From: JBMHDN01 sp049889355
GTDB lineage: Bacteria; Pseudomonadota; Alphaproteobacteria; Puniceispirillales; Puniceispirillaceae
Direction of reading: 5' to 3'
Length of the DNA: 64,000 bases
NCBI GenBank assembly: GCA_049889355.1
Contig: JBMHDN010000033.1
Span: 9,942-73,941, forward strand
A model generated the notes under the pieces. That model searched no databases. It saw only the letters and a program-made list of their open reading frames with translations, and was not told the DNA's origin. The position numbers were made by a program, and so were the translations under genes. Position 1 is the stretch's first letter, and the number at the start of each line of letters is the position of its first letter. Below, piece by piece: positions 26,583-35,365 of this stretch.

Positions 26583-27425
26583 TCAGAGCAATTTCACCCA
26601 ATTTATCAGCTCAGCTTCGTGGATTGTGCGATCTGTTAAATCAGCACCCAGATGATATTTCGCGCCCAATTCTTGATCATCAGGCTTATGCTGGAGCTGG
26701 TCAAAATCAGCCTGCATCTGATCTGAACTCAGCCCCTCTATTTGGTTTTCAGCACCAAAAGCGGCCACCTGATGGAAACCATCGACATCTGAACGCCTGA
26801 TAAAGCCGGCAATATGGCTGAATTCTAATTCTGGGTGATATTGCACACCCCAAAACTGGACCCCGCCTGTTTCAACGCCAAAGGCCTGAACAGCACAATG
26901 CGCATTGCTGGCCAGCAATACCGCACCAGCAGGCAATTTTGTGCAATCATCACGGTGCATGCACAGCGCATCAAACCGTGCTGGCTTATTTTCAAATAAG
27001 GCATGGTCACGGCCATCGCTCGTGAGATGAATATCGCGGGCTATTGCCAGCTCTGTGCCTTTGGGATTGGCCTCTACCCTGCCGCCCAATACCACCGCGC
27101 CCAAATGCAAACCATAGCATGAACCCAAAACTGGCTTGCCAGTGCCAAGGGCAATTTCCATCGCATCGCGTGCTGATTTTGCCTCTGGCTGAGCCGCTGA
27201 CCAGGCCACACCTGACCCGGGAAACACATAGCCATCATAAAGGCTGGTATTGATATCCAGCTGAGGCGCATCGCTAAAAGCAGGCCGGATGATATCAAAT
27301 GTCAGATCGGATCGCAGGGCAGATAGATGCGCTGCATAATTTTCAGCAGGTCCGTTAAAATCGCCTGACTGCGTTTTTGCTACCAGCCCCTCATGACTGC
27401 CCTCAACCACCAGAATATGTGCCAT
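26583..27425 (-). CDS. Class I glutamine amidotransferase
   Basis: A 280-aa GATase1 domain protein. The nucleophile Cys103 is in GSCYGLH (the usual GxCxGxQ), and the second and third triad residues are in VQYHPELEF near residue 215. MAHILVVEGSHEG is the natural N terminus; GGAG lies about 13 nt upstream of ATG 27425. No synthetase partner domain is fused. Fold class is certain; whether it is an amidase, a gamma-glutamyl hydrolase or a transferase is not. It starts 29 bp after the MttB-like gene on the same strand, so the two are probably cotranscribed. Confidence 0.85.
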   Translation of the reverse strand: MAHILVVEGSHEGLVAKTQSGDFNGPAENYAAHLSALRSDLTFDIIRPAFSDAPQLDINTSLYDGYVFPGSGVAWSAAQPEAKSARDAMEIALGTGKPVLGSCYGLHLGAVVLGGRVEANPKGTELAIARDIHLTSDGRDHALFENKPARFDALCMHRDDCTKLPAGAVLLASNAHCAVQAFGVETGGVQFWGVQYHPELEFSHIAGFIRRSDVDGFHQVAAFGAENQIEGLSSDQMQADFDQLQHKPDDQELGAKYHLGADLTDRTIHEAELINWVKLL

Positions 27426-27454
27426 CTTGTCTCTCTCCAGCGTATCTAAGGCGC

Positions 27455-29002
27455 TTAGATTTCCTGACTGCCAATCTCTTCTTTGCGCTTGGCGACAAAG
27501 GCAGACAGCGCCTCTTGCCTGTCTTGTGGCAAATCTGGTTGCTGATAGTCTGCCAAGGCCTGCTGCCAAATCTCGGTGGCCCGCATGGTTGCGGTCTTGC
27601 TGCCATTTGCCTGCCAGCCTTCATAATTGGTCCAGTCTGACAAAAACGGGCTGTAAAAAGCAGATTTATAGCGTGCGAGCGTATGATCTGCGCCAAAGAA
27701 ATGCCCGCCAGGTGGTGTTTCAGCCAAAGCGTCAAAGCCAAAATCATCTGCGCTAAATTCAGTGGGCTGTAGCAGATAGGACATATTCTGGAGCATTTCT
27801 ACATCCATCACCAGCTTTTCAAAGGACGCCACAAGCCCACCTTCAGCCCAGCCAGCCGCATGGTAGATCATATTCCCATAGCCTGTTACCGCACCCCATA
27901 GGGCCATCTGTGTTTCCCAGACCCCCTGTCCATCTGCCACATTAGAGGCCGAACAAGCACTGGTCCGATAAGGCAACCCATAACGGCGGGCCAACTGTCC
28001 TCCTGCCATATTAGCAAGGGTATTTTCAGGTGTCCCAAAAGCAGGAGCACCTGATTTCATATCCACATTACTGGTAAAACCGCCATAGACCGCTGGTGTG
28101 CCAGGGCGCACAATCTGCAATAAGGCAATTGCAAAAAGTGCTTCGGCATTTTGCTGGGCCAACGCGCCAGCTAGCGTCACCGGCGTCATCGCCCCCATCA
28201 GCGTGAAAGGTGTCATCACCACCGGCTGGCCCATCTCAGCCATGGCAATAGACGCATCAGCCATTTCTACATCAAATTTACGCGGCGAGTTGATTGATAC
28301 ATTGATGGTACAGCCTGGCGATTCAACCATCTCTTCTAAGGTTATACCACGTGCCATTGCGATCATCTTGGCGGCATCACGCACCCGTGTCTCGCCAATT
28401 GACATGGATAAAAACACCTTATCAGACAAGGTCAGATTAACCTGTGTTGTATCGAGATGGCGGGTATTCACTGGCAAATCATTCGGGGCAAGTGTCTGAT
28501 TGCCGAAAAAATTAATGACATTGAAATATTGACCAAGGCGAATCAGATTTTTGTAATCTGCGAAATTGCCAGATCGCCGGCCATTAATCTCATCATGTGC
28601 ATTTGGCGCACCAGATACCATCCCAAAATGGATATGATTGCCACCAATGGTAAGCGCATGATTTGGGTTAGCTGGGGTGATGGTAAAGCTGGAGGGCGCC
28701 TTGGCCACCAATTCGATCACCAAAGCCGGGTCCATTTTAACAATTTGGGTGGCGTCATCCACTTCCGCACCGACAGAGCGGTAAAGCGCACGCGCCTTCT
28801 CGCTCATCACCTCAATGCCGAGCTCAGCTAAAATACGCAAAGACTGGTGGTGAATAGCCTCTATCTGATCGCCAGAGAGAGGGGCTAAAGGGGCCATCTG
28901 GTTGCGGTTGATGCGCCAATTCAGCTGGTCAATCGCACCAGCAGGTGCCGACCCAGATTCAGAAGATGCCTCAGCATTGCGACGGCGGGCTCTGCGTACC
29001 AT
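27455..29002 (-). CDS. Trimethylamine methyltransferase (MttB) family protein, non-pyrrolysine
   Basis: A 515-aa COG5598 protein. LSGDQIEAIHHQSLRILAELGIEV near the N terminus, GGNHIHFGMVSGAPN, and the glycine-rich barrel segments VYGGFTSNVDMKSGAPAFGTPE and LPYRTSACSASNVADGQ match MttB. The frame has no in-frame TAG, so no pyrrolysine is needed. Non-Pyl relatives include the glycine-betaine methyltransferase MtgB and demethylases of other quaternary amines. No corrinoid (MttC-like) gene is adjacent. The start at 29002 (MVRRARRR) avoids a poor N-terminal extension to 29068. The substrate is unknown. Confidence 0.88.
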   Translation of the reverse strand: MVRRARRRNAEASSESGSAPAGAIDQLNWRINRNQMAPLAPLSGDQIEAIHHQSLRILAELGIEVMSEKARALYRSVGAEVDDATQIVKMDPALVIELVAKAPSSFTITPANPNHALTIGGNHIHFGMVSGAPNAHDEINGRRSGNFADYKNLIRLGQYFNVINFFGNQTLAPNDLPVNTRHLDTTQVNLTLSDKVFLSMSIGETRVRDAAKMIAMARGITLEEMVESPGCTINVSINSPRKFDVEMADASIAMAEMGQPVVMTPFTLMGAMTPVTLAGALAQQNAEALFAIALLQIVRPGTPAVYGGFTSNVDMKSGAPAFGTPENTLANMAGGQLARRYGLPYRTSACSASNVADGQGVWETQMALWGAVTGYGNMIYHAAGWAEGGLVASFEKLVMDVEMLQNMSYLLQPTEFSADDFGFDALAETPPGGHFFGADHTLARYKSAFYSPFLSDWTNYEGWQANGSKTATMRATEIWQQALADYQQPDLPQDRQEALSAFVAKRKEEIGSQEI

Positions 29003-29150
29003 AACTATCCTCAATCCAATCTGTTTGATAGTCTTATGGTGCGGCCTAAACTGGCCTAACATGTTCAAAATCTGCCCTTTTTTGCCCTCTGACAGACGTG
29101 ATGGGCTGGTTTATACCAATTCACATTGGGGTGTTTGGGGCTGGCTATCC

Positions 29151-29897
29151 TTACTGCCGGTAATCTGGCTCTTCTTCATCCAGCACCGCCCGGATAGCCC
29201 GCATATGATGCCGGGCTTCGCGATCATAGCCTTCCCATTGCTGGGCTGTTTTTTCAGCAAGCGCATTGTCCATCACTGCTAATTTTTGTTGGGTGGACAT
29301 GGCGATCATCACTGTTCGGCAGGCACGCTCCAGATAATACATCAGATCCCAGGCCAGAGCCGGTGTCTCAGCTGCGGTCAAAATGCCATGCTGGCCCATC
29401 ATCAAACAGCGCTGATTGCCCAGACAGCCTGACAGCCGCTCGCCCTCTTCGCCAATGCCCATGCCATCAAAGCCCAAATCCCAGGCCAGCCGGTTATGAA
29501 AACGCGCTGTTGTCTGGTCAATCGCTGGCAGTTTCGGTTCTGCCAAGGCCAGCAAGCTGGTGGCATAGGTTGGATGGAGATGGAGCAGAACACGGGCTTG
29601 CGGGTTATTGCGGTGCATCGCCCCATGAATACCCCAGGCGGTGATATCAATATCATCACGCGCCGGGTCTGGCGGGGCTTGGTTATCGAGCAATAGCAAA
29701 TCACTGGCCCGCATTTTGGAGAAATGAATCCCATATGGGTTCATTAAAAATTGCTGACCATCTTCAGAGACTGCACAGGAAAAATGATTAGCGATGCCCT
29801 CATGCATCCCTTCTCTGGCTGACCATCTGAATAAAGCGGCCATATCGCGGCGCAATTCCAGAATATCGGCTTGTGTTTTCGCCGTCAGATCATCCAT
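29151..29897 (-). CDS. Class II aldolase/adducin family protein
   Basis: A 248-aa protein of the AraD/FucA fold. HEGIANHFSC (about residues 32-41) is the substrate loop. The zinc ligands HLHP (in VLLHLHPTYA, about 104-113) and the third His in MMGQHGIL (about 170) are present, so an active metal site is likely. Members act as sugar-phosphate aldolases, epimerases, or decarboxylases. It lies 148 bp upstream of the MttB-like gene on the same strand, close enough for one regulatory unit but with room for a separate promoter. Confidence 0.88.
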   Translation of the reverse strand: MDDLTAKTQADILELRRDMAALFRWSAREGMHEGIANHFSCAVSEDGQQFLMNPYGIHFSKMRASDLLLLDNQAPPDPARDDIDITAWGIHGAMHRNNPQARVLLHLHPTYATSLLALAEPKLPAIDQTTARFHNRLAWDLGFDGMGIGEEGERLSGCLGNQRCLMMGQHGILTAAETPALAWDLMYYLERACRTVMIAMSTQQKLAVMDNALAEKTAQQWEGYDREARHHMRAIRAVLDEEEPDYRQ

Positions 29898-30022
29898 CGC
29901 ATCATCCCTTTTTGCCTGACCAGATTTTTTTCTCTTCTTGAGCGCGCATCAGGCTTATTCTATGAATAAACCAAGTCCGGTTTATCAGGTCAATTCAAAC
30001 CATAGGGTATGGACATTCAAAA

Positions 30023-31039
30023 ATGACAAAGGCCCTTATCCTCACCAGCGATGACAAGCCAGGCGGCATCCGCCGTGCCTTTCTTGAAAATCTGGCTGTA
30101 TTACAGGATATACACGGCCTGTCAGCCACTATCTGTGCACCTGCTGTGCTACGCGATTTGGCCCCTGATACTCACCTAACGCGCAATTGGTACACTCTCT
30201 CAGCTATGGGGCGTGGGTTGTTGCGCCATCTGCCTTTCATCTCTTCTGCTGTTTTGCCAAAAGGTATGTTTGATGTGGCCTTGGTCCATAATGGCTTTTT
30301 ATGCAAGGCAGCGAGAAGAAAGGCACGCCGTATCATTGGCATTTGCCATAATGACAAATTTCATCATTTCAGCGCAGCAGATGAGGTGATCTGCCTGACC
30401 CCGAAAGCGATCGACAAGGCCATACAAGCTGGCTGGCCAGACACCAAACTGCATCTCTTGCCGCATTATCTGGACTTTACATCGCCAGAGCCAGCCCCTG
30501 TCCGACCACAGCTGCGCACCATCGCCGCGCTTGGCCGGCTGGTCCCAAAGAAAAATATGGGCCTTTTCATCCGCGCAGCCGCACAGGTCAAACAGATGCG
30601 CCCTGACTTGCGATTCTTACTGGCAGGAGACGGGCCAGAAAAGGCACGTCTTGCCGCGCTGAACGCTGAACTTGGCCAGCCTGTTGAGATGCAAGGCTGG
30701 GTTAAGATGCACGATTTTGCCCCTACTGTAGATTTGGCGATCATTCCCTCGCTGGACGAGCCTTTTGGCTATGTCCTGCCAGAGATGGTTGACGCTGGCA
30801 TACCCGTTCTGGCTTCAACCAGTTTTGGCCCTGATCTGATGCTGAATTCAGGTGCGCGCGCACCGCTTTTCGACCCGCATGACCCAGCAGGCCTGGCGCG
30901 TTTGATACGCACCTATGCAGATGATAGCCCTGCCTATCAAGGCTTGCATGCACAGTGTCAGCAATTGAAAACAGACCCTCTGTTCAGCCGTTCAAGCCAT
31001 TTGAAAAAATGGACGGATATGCTGACATCTGCTGACTAA
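30023..31039 (+). CDS. Glycosyltransferase family 4 (GT-B) protein
   Basis: A 338-aa GT4-like enzyme. The N-terminal Rossmann half begins MTKALILTSDDKPGGIRR. The C-terminal donor-binding half shows AALGRLVPKKNMGLFIRAA (about residues 169-188), FLLAGDGPEKARL (about 198-210) and the conserved EPFGYVLPEMVDAGIPVLAS (E-x7-E, about 241-261). It probably transfers a sugar to an envelope glycan or lipid. It is not in a polysaccharide cluster; the convergent Lrp regulator begins 5 bp after its stop. Confidence 0.88.
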   Translation: MTKALILTSDDKPGGIRRAFLENLAVLQDIHGLSATICAPAVLRDLAPDTHLTRNWYTLSAMGRGLLRHLPFISSAVLPKGMFDVALVHNGFLCKAARRKARRIIGICHNDKFHHFSAADEVICLTPKAIDKAIQAGWPDTKLHLLPHYLDFTSPEPAPVRPQLRTIAALGRLVPKKNMGLFIRAAAQVKQMRPDLRFLLAGDGPEKARLAALNAELGQPVEMQGWVKMHDFAPTVDLAIIPSLDEPFGYVLPEMVDAGIPVLASTSFGPDLMLNSGARAPLFDPHDPAGLARLIRTYADDSPAYQGLHAQCQQLKTDPLFSRSSHLKKWTDMLTSAD

Positions 31040-31044
31040 GTGCC

Positions 31045-31506
31045 TTAAGGGCTGTCTTGTAAGGGCAGCATGGTGGTGAATTTTATCTCTTCCATCGCAA
31101 AAGACGAGCTGACATCTTTTAGCTTCACATCTTGGATCAGGCTTTTATAAAACCGGTCATAGGCCACCATATCTGCCACCACAACACGCAGCATATAGTC
31201 TATTTCGCCTGACATCCGGTAAAACTCTACTACCTCTTCTTTATCAGCTATTTTGCGGGCAAAAGTTTCCAGCCATTCTGCATTATGCTGATCGGTTTTG
31301 ATGGCCACAAAGACAGACATACCCAGCCCAACCTTCTCGGCATTTAATAAGGCCACACGGCCTCTAATAACGCCTTCTTCTTCCATCTTTTGAATGCGGC
31401 GCCAGCATGGGGTCACCGACAAGCCCACCCGCTTGGCGATATCTGCCACAGGCTGGGCAGCGTTTTCCTGAAGCAATTTCAGAATTTTGCGATCTGTTGC
31501 ATCCAT
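31045..31506 (-). CDS. Lrp/AsnC family transcriptional regulator
   Basis: A 153-aa regulator. The winged helix-turn-helix is at the N terminus (DRKILKLLQENAAQPVADIAKRVGLSVTPCWRRIQKMEEEGVI). The C-terminal RAM effector domain shows YRMSGEIDYMLRVVVADMVAYDRF. The start ATG 31506 has AGGGG about 10 nt upstream, and MDATDRKIL is the standard N terminus. Such proteins respond to amino acids; the target is unknown. It is divergent from the RNA methyltransferase gene, so autoregulation and control of that gene are possible. Confidence 0.92.
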   Translation of the reverse strand: MDATDRKILKLLQENAAQPVADIAKRVGLSVTPCWRRIQKMEEEGVIRGRVALLNAEKVGLGMSVFVAIKTDQHNAEWLETFARKIADKEEVVEFYRMSGEIDYMLRVVVADMVAYDRFYKSLIQDVKLKDVSSSFAMEEIKFTTMLPLQDSP

Positions 31507-31652
31507 CGTGATCAGCCCCTTTTGAGATGATTTTTGAGAAATATTTTCTATACTCTGCAAGGAATTAACCTATTTTGGAAATTATTTTTTTATTTCCCGT
31601 GTTTTTTTGTGGATGCTGGACAGAATGCGTCTAAGACGCCATTATCGCGCCC

Positions 31653-32573
31653 ATGACCTTTTTCAAGCCGCATATTCAGCATAATCTCTACCCTTCTGGT
31701 TGGCAGGATTACGCCCTGCTTGATACAGGCAATGGCCAGAAATTAGAGCGTTTTGGCCCCTATCAATTTGTGCGCCCTGAGCCGCAGGCACTCTGGACAC
31801 CACGCCTTGATTCAGAGATCTGGCAGGCGGCAGATGGGCGCTTTGTTGCCGCAGCAGAAGATAGCGAGAAAGGCGGGCGCTGGCATTTATCTGACAGGCT
31901 GCCTGAGAGCTGGGTCTTGGGGTTTGAAGAAGTGCGCTTTCATGCCATGCCGACCCCATTTCGCCATTTGGGCTTTTTTCCGGAACAATCGGTACATTGG
32001 CAATGGTGTGCTGATCAGATAGAGCGCTTTATCGCACAACATAATCGCGCCCCGCGTATCTTGAACCTCTTTGCTTATAGCGGTGTGGCAAGCCTGCATG
32101 CCGCCGCCGCAGGTGCTGAGGTAACCCATCTAGATGCCAGTAAAAAAGCAGTGGCACAGGCTTTTGCAAACCGTGATCTCTCAGGCTTGGAATCAGCCCC
32201 TATCCGCTTTATCACCGATGATGCCAGCCGTTTTGTCCAGCGCGAATTACGCCGCGAGCGGCTCTATGACGGGATTATTCTGGACCCGCCAAAATATGGC
32301 CGCGGTCCTAAAGGTGAGATTTGGCAATTACATGAACATCTGCCACAGCTTTTATCTGATTGTGTGGCTTTGCTGAGCGAGGATGCGGCTTTTTTGGTTG
32401 CGACCCTCTATGCTATCCGCACCTCAACCAGCGCTGTGCACAGCGCGCTGGCTGATCTGCTGGCCGGCCGGACAGGCACATTACAGTCAGGCGAGATTGT
32501 TATCGCAGAAGAAGGTGATCAGGGGCGGGCCATTGGTCAGGCCCTCTATGCCAGATGGGCGAGCGAAACCTGA
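31653..32573 (+). CDS. Class I SAM-dependent RNA methyltransferase (RlmI/RlmK-like)
   Basis: A 306-aa methyltransferase. Motif I is ILNLFAYSGVASLHAAAAGA (about residues 135-154), followed by VTHLDASKKAVAQA and the catalytic-loop motif DGIILDPPKYGRGPKGE (about 208-224). The DPPKYG form is shared with 23S rRNA methyltransferases of the RlmI/RlmL-C type. There is no N-terminal PUA domain, but a beta-rich N-terminal region of about 120 residues precedes the fold. Target base unknown. It is convergent with another RNA methyltransferase gene. Confidence 0.85.
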   Translation: MTFFKPHIQHNLYPSGWQDYALLDTGNGQKLERFGPYQFVRPEPQALWTPRLDSEIWQAADGRFVAAAEDSEKGGRWHLSDRLPESWVLGFEEVRFHAMPTPFRHLGFFPEQSVHWQWCADQIERFIAQHNRAPRILNLFAYSGVASLHAAAAGAEVTHLDASKKAVAQAFANRDLSGLESAPIRFITDDASRFVQRELRRERLYDGIILDPPKYGRGPKGEIWQLHEHLPQLLSDCVALLSEDAAFLVATLYAIRTSTSAVHSALADLLAGRTGTLQSGEIVIAEEGDQGRAIGQALYARWASET

Positions 32574-32613
32574 TCTTTAAAAAAATGGGGTGCAAAGCCT
32601 GCAAGCGCTCGCC

Positions 32614-33435
32614 TCAGCTTTGGTGGCGCAGATGCTCATAAAGGGCAATGCCAGTTGAAACCGCCAGATTTAAACTATCTGAGCGGCCCAGCATCGGCAT
32701 GCGCACCAGCTGGTTGCAAGCTGCCATCAAATTATCTGTCAGACCAGATTGCTCATTACCCATTAATAACAGGCAAGGCCCTTGCCAATTGGCTTTACGG
32801 TAATCTTCTGAGGCTGGCAGGGCAGTACCTATCACTTGGCCAGGCCAATGGCCTGCAAATGATATAAAATCTGCAGCACTCGACTGGACCAGCTGGACAT
32901 TAAAAACCGCCCCCATTGACGCCCGCACTGACTCTACAGAATAAGGGTCTGTGCAGTCATCGAGTAAAATCACCCCGGGCGCCCCCACCGCATCTGCTGT
33001 GCGCATAATCGTACCCAGATTACCTGGATCACGTACCCTATCCAGCACCACCCAGCAAGACCCGTCGGTGGCTTTCACATCCTCAAGAGATAGAAATTTC
33101 TGGGCAAAGGCACCCAAGACCATCTGCGGATTATCTTTGCGCGATACACGGGACAACAAATCAGCTGTGGTGGGCAAAGCCCGGCCACCGCCTGCCTCAC
33201 AGGCGGCTATCAGCTTTTTCAGCCGCGGCTCATCTTGGCGTTCAGCGACATAGAGCAGGCGTTGAGGGACAAAGCCCAATTCGATCGCTTCGGTGCAGAT
33301 ACGCATACCTTCTGCCAGAAACCAGCCGGTTTGTTTGCGGTATTTACGTTCATGCAATGCACGCAGCTGTTTGATTTCAGCATTGCCTGCAGAGGTGATG
33401 ATAATAGGAGATGAAAAAGACGCGGCTCTGACCAT
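32614..33435 (-). CDS. TrmH/SpoU family RNA 2'-O-methyltransferase
   Basis: A 273-aa SPOUT enzyme. The N-terminal substrate-binding domain reads SAGNAEIKQLRALHERKYRKQTGWFLAEG. The knotted C-terminal domain has motif 1 VLDRVRDPGNLGTIMRTADA (about residues 127-146), motif 2 LLMGNEQSGL (about 225-234) and motif 3 RMPMLGRSDSLNLAVSTGIALYE. It methylates a ribose in rRNA or tRNA. Its ATG lies within the loop and 3' arm of the fhs terminator, and no other start codon follows for about 15 codons. Expression may therefore come from a promoter close to or inside that hairpin. Confidence 0.9.
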   Translation of the reverse strand: MVRAASFSSPIIITSAGNAEIKQLRALHERKYRKQTGWFLAEGMRICTEAIELGFVPQRLLYVAERQDEPRLKKLIAACEAGGGRALPTTADLLSRVSRKDNPQMVLGAFAQKFLSLEDVKATDGSCWVVLDRVRDPGNLGTIMRTADAVGAPGVILLDDCTDPYSVESVRASMGAVFNVQLVQSSAADFISFAGHWPGQVIGTALPASEDYRKANWQGPCLLLMGNEQSGLTDNLMAACNQLVRMPMLGRSDSLNLAVSTGIALYEHLRHQS

Positions 33436-33467
33436 GCCCTTATTTAACAGAGCAAAAGAGCCGCGTC
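33414..33467 (-). terminator. fhs terminator overlapping the next gene's start codon
   Basis: On the minus strand GACGCGGCTCT (33467-33457) pairs perfectly with AGAGCCGCGTC (33429-33419), followed by five T (33418-33414). The 27-nt loop ends with the ATG of the TrmH-family gene (33435-33433). It lies about 45 bp after the fhs stop. The 11-bp GC-rich stem is strong; the long loop is unusual. Confidence 0.7.
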
Positions 33468-33511
33468 CAAAAATGTTTTGCCTGATTCGTCAGGCATGTC
33501 AGCCAAAAGGC

Positions 33512-35179
33512 TTAGAATAGACCTTCAATTTGACCGCCATCATCCAGCATAATGCTCTCAGCTGCTGGGGTTTTTGGCAGACCTGGCATGGTCATGATAT
33601 CACCGCAAATCACCACGATAAAACCAGCCCCTGCAGACAGGCGCACTTCGCGTACAGGCACGATATGACCAGTTGGTGCACCGCGCAGGTTCGGATCTGT
33701 TGAGAAGCTATATTGTGTTTTGGCCATACAGACTGGCAAATCACCATAGCCTGCTGCTTCCCATTCTTTGAGCTGATCGCGGATACGCTTGTCAGCGGCC
33801 ACATCATCAGCGCGGTAAATGCGGGTTGCAACGGTTTTGATTTTGTCAAACAGAGACATCTCATCACCATAAAGCGGGGCGAATTGTGCCTGACCTGCTT
33901 CACAGATTTCAACCACCTTATGAGCCAACTCTTCAGTACCTTCTGAGCCTTTGGCCCAATGCTGGCACATCACCGCCTCAGCACCAACTTCGGCCACAGC
34001 CTTTTTAATAACCTCAACTTCTGCATCTGTATCAGTGATGAAATGGTTAATCGCAACCACAGCCGGCACGCCGAACTGCTTCACATTTTCAATGTGACGC
34101 AGCAGGTTCACGACACCCTTTTGAACCGCTTCGACATTTTCTGAGCCCAGCTCGTCCTTGGTCAGGCCGCCATTCATTTTCAACGCGCGCACTGTGGCAA
34201 CAATCACCACACAATCTGGGCTGAGGCCTGCCTTGCGGCATTTAATGTCAAAGAATTTTTCAGCACCCAAATCCGCACCAAAGCCAGCTTCAGTCACCAC
34301 ATAATCAGAGAGTTTCATCGCTGTTTTGGTGGCGACCACTGAATTACAGCCATGGGCGATATTGGCAAATGGTCCGCCATGAATAAAGGCTGGGTTATTT
34401 TCCAAGGTCTGGACCAGATTAGGCTGCATCGCATCTTTGAGCAGCACCGTCATTGCGCCATCTGCCTTTACATCACGGCAATAAACAGCTGATTTATCAC
34501 GGCGATAGCCAATGATGATATCACCCAGACGCTTTTGCAAATCTTCGAGATTCATTGCCAGACACAAGATAGCCATGATCTCAGAGGCTACGGTGATATC
34601 AAAGCCTGATTCGCGCGGGAAGCCGTTTGCCACACCGCCCAAAGACACCAGATTCTGTCGCAGCGCACGGTCATTCATATCCAATACACGGCGCCATGCC
34701 ACACGGCGAATATCAATCTGTTCAGCATTGCCCCAATAGATATGGTTATCGATCATCGCAGAAAGCAAATTATGTGCTGAGGTAATAGCGTGGAAATCGC
34801 CGGTGAAATGCAGGTTGATATCTTCCATTGGAATAACCTGGGCATAGCCACCACCGGCAGCCCCGCCCTTCATCCCAAAGCAAGGGCCGAGTGATGGCTC
34901 GCGCAGGCAAATCAGCGCATCCTTGCCAATTCGGTTCAGCCCATCGCCAAGACCCACAGTGGTTGTGGTCTTGCCTTCACCAGCTGGTGTCGGGTTAATC
35001 GCGGTGACAAGCACCAGCTTATTATTTGGATTTTCAGGCAGTGATTCGGCCCAGGCAAGGTCAATTTTGGCCTTATCATGGCCATAGGGTTTCAGCGCTT
35101 CAGCTGGCACTTTCAGCTTTTCACCAATTTCCATAATTGGTTTTGGAGTTGCTGCACGGGCAATATCAATATCACGCAT
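33512..35179 (-). CDS. fhs: Formate--tetrahydrofolate ligase
   Basis: A 555-aa enzyme making 10-formyl-THF from formate, THF and ATP. The P-loop TPAGEGKTTTTVGL is near residues 62-75, LREPSLGPCFGMKGGAAGGGYAQVIPMEDINLHFTGD near 90-126, and VATVRALKMNGG near 315. The start ATG 35179 (MRDIDIARAA) has AAAGGA 7 nt upstream and fits the family; an upstream frame to 35224 is not conserved. A structured leader and a divergent GlxA-type regulator lie upstream. It links one-carbon units to purine synthesis or to formate assimilation. Confidence 0.96.
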   Translation of the reverse strand: MRDIDIARAATPKPIMEIGEKLKVPAEALKPYGHDKAKIDLAWAESLPENPNNKLVLVTAINPTPAGEGKTTTTVGLGDGLNRIGKDALICLREPSLGPCFGMKGGAAGGGYAQVIPMEDINLHFTGDFHAITSAHNLLSAMIDNHIYWGNAEQIDIRRVAWRRVLDMNDRALRQNLVSLGGVANGFPRESGFDITVASEIMAILCLAMNLEDLQKRLGDIIIGYRRDKSAVYCRDVKADGAMTVLLKDAMQPNLVQTLENNPAFIHGGPFANIAHGCNSVVATKTAMKLSDYVVTEAGFGADLGAEKFFDIKCRKAGLSPDCVVIVATVRALKMNGGLTKDELGSENVEAVQKGVVNLLRHIENVKQFGVPAVVAINHFITDTDAEVEVIKKAVAEVGAEAVMCQHWAKGSEGTEELAHKVVEICEAGQAQFAPLYGDEMSLFDKIKTVATRIYRADDVAADKRIRDQLKEWEAAGYGDLPVCMAKTQYSFSTDPNLRGAPTGHIVPVREVRLSAGAGFIVVICGDIMTMPGLPKTPAAESIMLDDGGQIEGLF

Positions 35180-35302
35180 TTGAGTATCCTTTGGCCATTC
35201 ACCAGTTGCTGGCGAAAAGGACAAGGCCCGCCAATCAGCTGGCCTGTCACTATGATTAATTTTATTGGCCCATATCCTGGCCAGTCACACCCCCCATACA
35301 TC

Positions 35303-35333
35303 AAAAAAACTAGCCGATCTCTCTGCCAGCTAG
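35303..35333 (-). terminator. Terminator-like hairpin in the fhs leader
   Basis: On the minus strand CTAGCTG (35333-35327) pairs with CGGCTAG (35316-35310; one T-G pair) around a 10-nt loop GCAGAGAGAT, then seven T (35309-35303). It lies about 125-155 nt upstream of the fhs start, in the right direction to attenuate fhs. A competing hairpin (35319-35365) shares its 5' arm and loop. Confidence 0.5.
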
Positions 35334-35365
35334 GCGACATGGATTAGCAAAAAAACGCCTGAGAG
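35319..35365 (-). promoter_or_regulatory. Possible antiterminator stem in the fhs leader
   Basis: On the minus strand CTCTC-AGGCG (35365-35356) can pair with CGCCT (35336-35332) and GAGAG (35323-35319), leaving an 8-nt bulge. This structure uses bases of the terminator's 5' arm and loop, so the two folds exclude each other, as in riboswitch or leader attenuation. The trigger is unknown. Confidence 0.35.

Noticed and set aside
27455..29002. Pyrrolysine-containing MttB
   Set aside because: The frame is full length with no internal TAG, and no pyl genes are in the window.
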